Assembly: GCA_037074765.1 (NCBI GenBank)
Contig: JBAMDO010000022.1
Location: 248,001-312,000, forward strand
DNA: 64,000 nucleotides
Source of the DNA: Mansonella perstans
Taxonomy: Eukaryota; Nematoda; Chromadorea; Rhabditida; Onchocercidae
Direction: 5' to 3'
Positions 51,101-61,063 of the stretch are shown in pieces. A program made the position numbers and the translations under genes. The notes under the pieces are model-generated. The model ran no database searches. It had not been told where the DNA came from and saw only the letters and a list, made by a program, of their open reading frames with translations. The stretch's first letter is position 1; every line of letters begins with the position of its first letter.

Positions 51101-54100
51101 AGCTGCACAAATTCTTCGCAATCATATAAACCCTGCAGATCGGTTACGATTTCGGTTAAGAATCATTTTTGCAAAGGTAATTTAAATACCATATTAAGGT
51201 CAATTATCCAATTTCTTTTTAATCAATCAATAACTGCATAGTTCATTTCTTCTAACATTATTATCGGTTTTATTTAAGCTTCTTTATAAGCATGTACGCT
51301 TAGAATTCATTCAGATTACTTAAAGACAGAAATACAACAACATTTAAAATAGATCACTTAATAATATCTTCCCACTGTCACCTATCTATCACCTGTAACA
51401 TATGTACCAGCTAATAAATCGCTCATCATGTTATTCATACTTGTTACCTTAATCATGAGAATTTATTCGAATCTTATTTAATATTTTATTTCACTTTTAA
51501 TTATCATCACACATAATTTTTTTAAATTTACTCTCACCTCTTTATATCTTTCATCAATATCGAAGCTTACATGTTAACGTGAAAATTTAATGTAAGAAAT
51601 TTTAAAATATACATAAATATGAAATATTCAAACATCACCTGTTGCAGAAGTGCTTTCAAAACGTAAGTACTTTGACGACCAACAAAATCAGCAATGATTG
51701 GACAACATTCAAAAAACGCGCCTCGAAGGTGCCAATCGACTTTGTCATTCAAAAATGTAATCAAATGCGACAGCAAGACATCGGTTGCTGCAAATTAATT
51801 CATGAAATGCTTAAATTTAATTTTTAAGCGAAAAAAATGCCCAATACAAAAAATTGAAATAATTTATTATAATGCCATAATTTTGGAATTGCAAAATTAA
51901 TCTGTTCTCTATTCCCACTAAGTCCTTTTATATTTCTTTAATTTAACTTGAAATACGCCTACTGTTTTAAACAGCAGATAATTTGGCTTATACTAAATCG
52001 CTTCTAATTCTTAATATCCTATCCATCACTATTGCAAAACAATTTTCAGAAAGTAACGTTTATTATTGCCATAATGAAATGCAAGATGAATGCAAAGTGA
52101 CACTTTTGTCATTTCAACTATTATTATAGATCATTTTAACAAATATCAAAAATGAACAAGTAAAAAAGTACAATTCTCACTTTTTCGACAATCAAAAAAC
52201 TGACACAACTGTGCCAATGACTGCGGAGTTAATACACTAAGCTGCAAGCAAAAATTATATATCACTGTAGCAAATGTTAATTTTAACGAACGAAGAATGA
52301 ACTTAGAAATGGTGGATGAAAATGACGAATCTTTTGAGAAAAATCAAGAGACTTCCAAATTTCAAAAATCAAATACAAAAAACAGAAGCTAGTATGGACT
52401 TCCTGCAAATTTTCATACCTTGACGATGCGACTGGAATCACATAAATTAACGAAAATTTCAACGACATTCTGTCGAAGCGCCTTCATTTCTTGCCTTACA
52501 AGTCGCTCTTCAAGCTCAGTGTTGTCCATTTCACTAACTAGTGATCCATCAAAGATCTCTTCCGTCAGAAGTTTCCGTCCTTCATAGATAAACCTGAGAT
52601 TAACAATTCCGAAGTAAAAGATGAGCTGTCAGAAGCTAAAACTTCAGTATAAAAGAAATGTTGTCTACCTGCAAGAAGTTTCGGACAAATAACCCAAATT
52701 CTGTGCCAAAGTTATTCGTACCAAAGGGTCTTGATCCAGTGCAACATATTTCTGAAATATCACATATTTGTTAAACAGATAGACTGTTGATACGTAGAAC
52801 CTTATTTCGATTTCTATGATTCCACTATGAAGTTTACATTTTCTTTTCTAATTGCTTCAAATCTTTTGCTTGTAATTCAAAAAAGTAGAGACTATACAAG
52901 ATATTTGCCATTACATGTCACTTGAAAGGAAATAATAAAATAAAAGAGAAATTCTAAACTGTAGTAAAACAAATTTCACAGAAGTTTAGATCACTTAATT
53001 AAGAAGTGAAAATAATAATTTCACAAAACTAAAGATTTCATTTTTATCATGATTTAGAACAATGCAATAAACGATTTGATGCAAAACATAAGTTTATTTT
53101 TTTTAATGTTTAGTCCTAATAAAAAATGTGTTGGCTAAGGAACATATACTGAAATTCTTACAAGTTTTGGAAACAAGTAATCGCTAAATAATCGAATTTC
53201 ACGACGCGGTATTTCACTGAAAGATGTTACCAATGAAGTTACAGAATAAATGGCTTCACATTTAACCTGCACCATGCAATCGAACATCAATTCAACCTGC
53301 AAAAATTTGTAATTCAAAAGTATTACTGATACGATAAACCAGTACATGGATATGATTCAGAAAATAAATTCGCTTATATTTAAGTTGCAGGTAGTGATAC
53401 ATATAGAAGAAAAAAAGAAATTACATAATGACAAACCAAGTAAGGCAACATACGATCGGCAACAATTGATAAATCCAACCACGGTATGTATCTCTGCAAT
53501 AACTTCATCGCCTCCTGAAAAAAAAATTCCTACATTTTCCGAATATAAAATTATTTATTCCTGTCTTTTCTCATTTTTCTCACGATACTTATGAAATCAA
53601 ATAATGAAATTAAATAATAACACATAATATGATCTTAACTGCAAGTAGAGTGGTAGGATAGGATAAGGATGTTTCTAGATACTCAAGATAAATATCTCTT
53701 AATAAATAAGTGAAATGAACACGAATTAAGTTAAGGCAGTTTCATCTGAAATTAAACAGAAAAAAAAAAGGTATACTGACAAATTTTGCTGTTGATGATT
53801 TCAATGAGCGTATATTTGAAGTGATTAGTGCAATGATAAGTAAAATTGCAGGTAATTGATCGAATGGTTTCCCATTAATTTCACCCTCTTCTGTTAATCT
53901 CTCCACAGTTGCTTGCATATCGCCTGATAATCTGACCAAACATAGTTTTTTTTATTGTCGAAAAATGGCGAATAAACATATACACATTTTGACCTTTATG
54001 TAACAGACAAAGCTTTAATTTGATGAAACTCAAATTAGCGAGAGTAATTCACAGTAAACATCTATTAGTACTATTTTCTGAGTAAAATTAGAGTTGTAGA

Positions 54101-57100
54101 TAAAAGTATACAGGCAAGCATACAAGAATAATTCTGTAAGTGAAGAAAAGTAGCTCTGAATTTCTTAACTTTTATTGCAAACCGCTGGTGTTATAAAGGA
54201 TACTGAATCAAACCAACTTTGCAATCACATCATCCGAATCTATTGATTCTGAAGCCTGCACTTCGTCAAGTGATATGCCTGCTGTTACATATTTTGGTCG
54301 GAAATCATTTATATAATCATACAGGAAATGATCGAATACTGGTGGAAATAACAGTGACGAATATTTCCGGACCTTAAAAATTTAACTTTTAATTTTAAAA
54401 TAATTTTTACGCAGAAATAGAGTATAAGGGTTGCGGCAACTATAGAGTTGTACGAACTCACAGTATGGAAAAATGACGTGTACGAAATGAAAATACTTTC
54501 TAACATCTGCCTTCTTCCTACCTTAAATGAAGAGAAGAAACGTAAATGATCAAGCAAAACAAAAGCTGGGGGATTTAACTAGAAGATAAATAGTACTTGG
54601 TGTAAAGTTATAAATACGAATGTTTGTCTCAAACTAAAATACCCACAGGCCCATCTTTTCATTTATACCGCAACCAAATTATTCCTCAGTGATCATATCA
54701 TGCCTAATCAATTAACATGACGTAGATGACGGCGTTTACAACCCTTTGTTTACATATATTTTTTCTTTGCATCGAATCCTGCATTAAAATAAAACGCCTA
54801 AAAATATCCGCCACTAACACATCACAGTTGCAATTGCTTGAACTTATGGAATAGAAATACTTACCAACACTGATGCCTTTGGCCTTTTCGCAGGGTTTCG
54901 ATGAAGCATCAAACCGATCATACTACGCAATTCTTCAGGTAACTGTTCTTGAATTTCACGAATCATCGCTTGTGCTTCCGCATCAGACGCATGTCTAAAA
55001 TATCACCTTTGGGTTATTTAATTTGTTCCCAAGTAAGATTTGTGAGAAAGAGCTTCAGAGCTTCAAAAAGAGTATGATTATCAGCAAAACACAAAAATTT
55101 CATTTAACGCACTTGTATTTAACGAGTAATTCGTAATTAAATGGACATTGGCCTTCCGTAAACAGCTCAACAAGTACACAGCCAAGAGAAAATATATCCA
55201 TAGCGTGCGTGAGACCTTTAGAAACATCCATATAATCACCCGGAAGATTTGGATGTAAATTCAGCTCTTGACTGGAACAAAATCTTTCTGGCGCCAAATA
55301 ACAACTTAACCGCCGACTAGTGTCGAAGAAGAATGTGAAATACGACGGATCATCCTGAAATACTGATATAATTACTTAATTTCAATATCAACATCAAACT
55401 TTTGTTTGCAACAGATTTATATAAGCCATCTTCCACTTCATACGTAATTCTAGGAAGCATATGGAAGAATAGCATCGCTAAATCCAAAATACAACGCAAT
55501 AAAACAACAAGATCAGGGAAAGAATGAACATGAAAAAAGGAATGAATTCTCAATAAATTCTCAAAAAAGACGAACACAAATGAATTAACTTATAAGAGAA
55601 AATCTAGAATAGTCTGTTATCATGCTCTGCATCAACAATGAATATTCAAACAACTGTTACATCTATTACAAACTAAATCTGTTACGAACCGATGGAATGC
55701 TGGCAGGTTTGAATGATGCAAAGTCAGTTATTTGGACCCAATTATAACTTGAAACAAGGATATTATGAGTTTTTATATCTCCATGGCATACTTCGGCATA
55801 TTCACACTGCGCAAGTGCCTAAAACAAAATGAAAAGAAAAACTGATAAACGAATGGGGTTACTGTGATAAGAAGTAAGAATTAATAACCTTGAACAGATG
55901 GTAAGCAATCCATCTTTTTTCAATATCCGTAAGAATTGGATGCATGCTTATACGGTCATAAAGGGTGTAATTCTGATACGGTCGAGACAAAACAACGCAG
56001 CGTGATGTAACCTAAACTGTCAATTTTTGAAAACAAACATAATTTTTATAAATTTCAAGAATAATGAAGCAGCTCAAAATTTGCCATATTTGATTTTTTT
56101 TTTTTTTTTTTTTTTTTGATACAGCAAAGAAATCAAACATCTATCAGCAATGGTGTTGGAGCACTTCATATGATCCCAAAACTTAAAACCATAAATTAAC
56201 TTCAGTATTTAAGAAATGCGAAAACATAATGAGTAGCATGCGAAACTTGAATTCGATTAAATTAAGTTTGAGGAAAGTGGAATCAGAAATTTTGAAAAAA
56301 TAGTCAAAAATTTATCAGTATTACTTACATATACTCGTCTGAAAGGACAGCAGTTATATGCGTTGCAGAGCAGGTCTCGAATTTGAATAACCTGAACAAA
56401 AAAGAGGGTAATAATAAAATTCAATTTTAAAAATTCCATATTTATGAGAAAGGAAAAAAGCAGACAGCTACCTGGTCACGGTAAAGATCAATCGAAAATG
56501 ACGGATCCTGAAGAAGAAAAACTTTGAGGACTGATGGTCCTTCCGCATGATTCACTCGAGCTATCTTCATAAATCGAGTACTTCCCAGGCTTAAACAAAC
56601 AGACATTTAAGCAGTTTAAACACAGAAACTTAAAAAAAAAAGAAAACATACAAATCCTTCCTAACTCTCCCTTAGTCGTCGCCAAAGTGACAGTATTGTC
56701 ACTGAATTTTTAATAAATTACATTTAATATCTCATATTCATTACATTTACACATTATTATTTATTATACTCATGTCTTGTAAAATTTGATCGACATGTTT
56801 TACTCATGCTAACTCGTCACTTTTATTATAGCCATAGGTTACTTACACTATCCGGCTCTCAGTTACAGTAATTATATTTTCATTTACATTAAATATATTC
56901 TCATTTACTACTTATAAAAGCATTATTTCAACGCTCTGATATACATGCAGTACGTAAGTCATGTTAGAATCTTAGAATAGAAGATACGATTTTCAATACA
57001 TTCTTTAACCTACCTTACTAAGAAAACGAATAATCTATCTTTAATTTGAGAAATTCATTAATTACAAAGAAAGAAAAAACCTTTCGACATATTCCACATC

Positions 57101-57172
57101 GTTAATATCAGTAAGATAGGCATGTACATCCAGTATTTGATTGGGTATTTGAGCTGATACAATGTTTCCCAT
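45185..57172 (-). CDS. vps-15: VPS15 / PIK3R4, regulatory pseudokinase subunit of class III PI3-kinase (complete, 28 exons)
   Basis: Exons, 5' to 3': 57081-57172, 56472-56589, 56329-56391, 55889-56011, 55690-55818, 55113-55354, 54865-54994, 54218-54372, 53781-53931, 53437-53514, 53162-53296, 52669-52751, 52419-52593, 52181-52241, 51639-51787, 50998-51132, 50654-50791, 50267-50427, 49811-49942, 49347-49458, 48951-49128, 48456-48657, 48119-48252, 47700-47922, 46920-47087, 46014-46236, 45496-45765, 45185-45283. All phases agree: 4,059 bases, 1,352 residues, close to the human length of about 1,358. VPS15 scaffolds VPS34 and Beclin on endosome and autophagy membranes. The N-terminus MGNIVSAQ fits myristoylation. 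The kinase-like domain (about 31-300) has Lys53, HGDIKTHN (Asp146), DFASFKP (Asp164) and APE at 196-198. HEAT repeats span about 330-720 and include [19 protein letters not shown]. After a linker, WD40 repeats run from [11 protein letters not shown] (about 970) to the end, DGVIKVWK. The acceptor of exon 26 (CTTGAAG) is atypical, and the donor of exon 27 is the least certain junction. Confidence 0.95.
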
Positions 57173-58332
57173 CACTTTTCACTTTATCATTATTCGATGT
57201 ATACAAAATTTTAAAGCAAATCTAAAATATACATGCTAATAAATTTTAAGCACAAAATTCAAAAATTATTATTGATCGAGATTAATATTTGTAATATTAA
57301 AAAATACGTCAGAAGTCTAATATTTTTTCTTTCTTTTTTAACAATACAATATAATGGGGAATTATCTACAAGCAAAAATGTTGCATTTCTAAAGATTCAT
57401 TGTCAACTGAATCTTATATTTTTGGAATATTTTGAATGGACAAAGTGAAGGTGTGAAAAGACTTACAGATAAAAAACGTATTAAACACTCTCACGTGAAA
57501 TGATACGTATCGCATCACTTCGAAATATTTTTCGGCACGAACTTGTTGGATTTTCTATTCTAGTAGGTGAAAATGAGTAATACACAATTGAAATTAAATA
57601 CTAATTTTAGCACAGCCCGTAAATGCAAATTAAAATCTCATGAAAAATTAATTTTGAAAGATGGGTATGTTGAAATTTGAATTACGAAAATTCTTCCAAT
57701 TTTATTATTTTTTTTCTAAAAATTCTTTTAATCTATAAATTTCAAGTTAAGATTCTTCAGCAAATTTCTAAAAAAAAAAACGAGCGATATATAAATGATA
57801 CAAATTAATGAAGATTGTTTGAAATATTATCTAATTATTTCCAATCAATACATAATAAAATCACAGTAACTTTAGTTAACCTATCTGAATCCAGATATGC
57901 TGATGAAGTTAAGCTTCAGTTTGATTTCATTTTAGACTAATCATGTTTGTGATTATCCAAGATCAAAGGTATCATAAGATATGACATCGACGGTATCATA
58001 AGATATGACATCGACGGTATCATAAAATAAGATATTGCATGTATCTTACTATTTCATAAATGTCATCCTGAATTTTTTGTTTGTTCATTTTAAAAAAAAC
58101 AAAAAATATTACCTAGTGATTATTTATTAAATTTAATGGATTTGATTGAAATTTTTTTTTATTTTTGAAATCTGATATGGCGGTTGTAATGAGTCTACTC
58201 GTCATATGAGGTGGTGACATTAAAAATTCACAATAAAAAAATAAAAGGAAATCACTGAAGTGGAAGAAAGTTTCAATCAAATGGAATAAGTTTTTACGAC
58301 TGTTAGTCTTTTGAGAGAAGCAAGAGGTCAAG
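57173..58332. promoter_or_regulatory. Divergent spacer between VPS15 and the small plus-strand gene
   Basis: About 1.16 kb separates the VPS15 start (minus) from the 72-residue candidate gene (plus), so promoters for both should lie here. No TATA-like site stands out against the AT background. No clear spliced-leader acceptor sits just before the VPS15 ATG. It contains a 24-bp tandem repeat at 57968. Confidence 0.4.
57968..58035. repeat. 24-bp tandem repeat (two perfect copies plus a partial)
   Basis: GGTATCATAAGATATGACAT then CGAC occurs at 57968 and 57992, and a third diverged copy starts at 58016. It lies 300-360 bases upstream of the next ATG, inside the divergent spacer. Confidence 0.9.
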
Positions 58333-58598
58333 ATGTCAAAGAAAGATGTCATGCATTGCAATGTCGTGTTGTGTATGAGTAGTAAAAGTGACATTGTCAG
58401 CAAACGACAACTCGCGGACAAGGTAATTTAGTGCCTTGGATCTTAATTTTACGCCTTTAATCATTTTAGGTTAAACAAGTTGCCGGTCAATACAGTAGCG
58501 GATATAGATACAGTTTTCTTTATCAACGTCTGCCAAGACTCTCTACCGTACATATTTCACATGATCAGCAACATGGAGAAAATCTTTGCATTTATTAA
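58333..58598 (+). CDS. Possible two-exon small protein, 72 residues, not recognised
   Basis: Exon 58333-58422 (30 codons, MSKKDVMHCN...) joins 58470-58598 (VKQVAGQYSSGYRYSFLY... then stop) in phase. The intron is only 47 bases, with a GTAATT donor and an ATCATTTTAG acceptor. G/C content and codon use in both exons stand out from the flanks. The predicted protein is basic and hydrophilic, without signal peptide or membrane segment. No family is recognised. It lies 148 bases upstream of the acyl-CoA-binding protein ATG, close enough to be a 5' partner in an operon or an alternative upstream exon pair of that gene. A reading frame open on the other strand (58113-58421) lacks such support. Confidence 0.4.
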
Positions 58599-58738
58599 AT
58601 CTGATCATTTTCGGAAATTACATCTAATAATTTACAAACTATTGCAATAAATTAGCTATGATTTGTTGTTCAGTTGACCTCACTCAAACATGAGATAACG
58701 ATATGTCATGAATTTATTCATCATTTTCGTCTTTTCAT

Positions 58739-58745
58739 TTTCCAG
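58739..58745 (+). promoter_or_regulatory. Likely spliced-leader acceptor before the acyl-CoA-binding protein ATG
   Basis: TTTTCATTTTCCAG ends one base before the ATG at 58747. A consensus 3' splice site this close to a start codon is typical of trans-spliced nematode mRNAs. It could instead be the acceptor of an ordinary intron from the upstream small gene. Confidence 0.55.
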
Positions 58746-58746
58746 G

Positions 58747-60737
58747 ATGCCTCTTAGCGAACTCAAAAAGGTATATTTTTATGCAGTATGAATTATGTAG
58801 AAGGAATTTACAGAGGATTTGTACAGTAGGAATTTTAATAGAATTACAGGATTGTTATACCATATATTTTTTGATACAATACAAATTGGTGTAGAAGGAA
58901 TTTACAGGGAATTTATATAGTAGGAATTTTAATATGAATTACAGGAATATTATTATCATATATTATATCATTTATGTTACGTATAATGATAATTATGGTT
59001 TACGGTAACCTAATCGATTAACAACACATTTACTTCTCGAAAGTTCAATTTCTAGCAGCTTCCAGCACAACTGACTACTTTATATTCTAGTTTTTTTTTC
59101 CGTGAATCAATTCTCACGGAATTACTATAACTTAAAAATATCATAGTATCAAGAATTTATTAAAATAACACTCCTAATTTAATAATTCCTTCCTGAATTA
59201 ATCCATTCCTGGTTTAAATAATTCCTTCCTGATTTAATATCACATTTTTTAGAAATTTGTTTTATCCTTTTTTATTCAGTTAATTTATCCCGAAATTCCC
59301 GAGATTGCTCATTTGAAGTTTCTTCGACTGATAAATATATTACACAGTATTCAATAACATTTTTTTCTCCTACAAATAAGATGCATGTTTAATCGTTTTT
59401 TTTTTTTTTTTAAGGTTTACTTTTCATTTCTAGAAATTCTCGGGAATGAATTTTGATGTAGCAGCTGAAGAAATGCGACGTCTTGATGGCGAACCAAATG
59501 AGTATGAGAAATTACAACTGTATGGTTTGTATAAACAAGCAATTCATGGCGATTTACCACTTATTGAAGATTATCGTTCGTTTGTTTTTTTTTTTTTTTT
59601 CCTTCATTAATTGTTCTTCCAGTCCGTATTAATTAATTATTCAGTACTAAATCTTTATTTTCAATTATTTCATAAATTGTTTTTAGAGCCATAATTATAA
59701 TTACTTTTTATACGAGCAAAATAACTTCATGCTTAAAAACTGACTTTTCGGCACTTAAGCTGGACTTCAGCTGTTCGTTGGGGTAATTGTTGACATTCTG
59801 TAATGAACAGTATCCATAAAAAAATAACCATTTATAATAAACTGGAATGAACATATGCTATATGATGTAAAATTTTCAGTGCAAGTATTTTGAATGGATA
59901 TTAAATTCTCTTTTCTAGGAAAAATGAAGGAAAATTAGTATTTCAAAAACAAATTAATTACACAGTTCAATGCATTTCAATAAAAAACTTTCGTTTTTCC
60001 TATACATTAGGCATTAGACAAATTCTTTTTTTTTTTTTTTTTTTAGCACTGAATAAAGTATTATAATAGAACTAATTCACATTGATTTACTATTTTTTTT
60101 AGCCAAACCATCCGAGACTGATCAATGGAATTTGCGTAAATACAATGCTTGGATAAAAAATAAAGGTTAATTTTTTTAGATGCCATTGAATTTCTTCTTC
60201 TCCACCACAATAAGAATGAATTAATAATATTGTAATTAAATTTATACAATTTATCAAAGTATCGAACTTATTTATATGCACAATGTAGAATGAGATAAGG
60301 GGGACTGAAGAAAAAATTTCAAAGACTAAACTACAAGTGATTAAAAAAATGAATGCTTCATTAAGAACTGTAGAAGTGAAACTGATCTAATATCGATTTT
60401 GCAAAGCAATACGAAAAAAAAAAAACAAAAAAGATTTCTCAGATCTTTCATTCCTCGTCCATCTGATTTATTAGTTAAGCTACATTGGATAAATCGTTAA
60501 AAAACTACAAAAGACAAACAAATTTACTAAACAACTATGCTACAATACAAAAAAAGAGAATTGTAAATTGAACAACGAAAAATGTTTGCATATTAAAATA
60601 TCAGAATGTGTTCAGGAAAAGATCGGCAACAGTGTGAAAAGGAGTATGTACAAATAGCAGAAGAAATGATCAATAAATATGGTCGGAAAATTGTACGTTG
60701 TAAATGGAACAGTGAAGTTTGGACTGTTGATTACTAG
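58747..60737 (+). CDS. Acyl-CoA-binding protein (ACBP domain), 116 residues, four exons
   Basis: The exons are 58747-58770, 59434-59575, 60103-60165 and 60616-60737, 351 bases in one frame. ACBPs are small cytosolic four-helix proteins that bind long-chain acyl-CoA esters and carry them between enzymes. The domain shows FDVAAEEMRRLDGEPNEYEK (helix 1 and loop), the hallmark LYGLYKQAIHGD (helix 2, with the Tyr and Lys that contact the CoA), DQWNLRKYNAWIKNKGKDRQ (the usual K/W-x-AW-x-x-x-KG part) and EKEYVQIAEEMINKYG (helix 4, with the binding Tyr). Typical single-domain ACBPs have about 86-90 residues. This one has a short N-terminal addition and 17 extra residues after KYG, rich in Trp and basic residues (RKIVRCKW, then NSEVWTVDY), so a divergent ACBP paralogue is likely. 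The start is the first ATG after a strong acceptor. Intron 1 carries a tandem duplication. Splice sites are GT-AG throughout, and acceptors are T-rich. Confidence 0.9.
58776..58970. repeat. Tandem duplication in intron 1 of the acyl-CoA-binding protein gene
   Basis: GTAGAAGGAATTTACAG-G then TTT-TA-AGTAGGAATTTTAATA-GAATTACAGGA at about 58778-58852 recurs at about 58892-58947. The copies differ at a few positions. Confidence 0.8.
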
Positions 60738-61063
60738 ATGAACATTGCACTTGATAGAAGTGAAACAAAGTACATGTAGCGAGAAATTTATAGAATATCA
60801 ATTTCTTCTTTTTTTCAATTAACATTATAATTGACATGATTGTTTTGTGCTACTTCCGGATGCTAAAAAAAATTAATATGCAAATTTAATCTTACTCTAA
60901 ATATTTAGGGAACTGAGTATCATAATATGAAATTATTTAAATTATAGGCGGATTCCAAGAGATCCCTCACAACACATTTTGAACTTTAACTTTCAAAAAT
61001 CTCCCAGTAAAGTGTAGCTACAACGGTAAATATTTCATACTTTTTCACGCGTACTACCAACCA
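60738..61063. other. Convergent spacer between acyl-CoA-binding protein and right-edge gene
   Basis: Both genes end towards this stretch of about 0.33 kb. It should hold both poly(A) sites. No further exon was identified. Confidence 0.5.
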
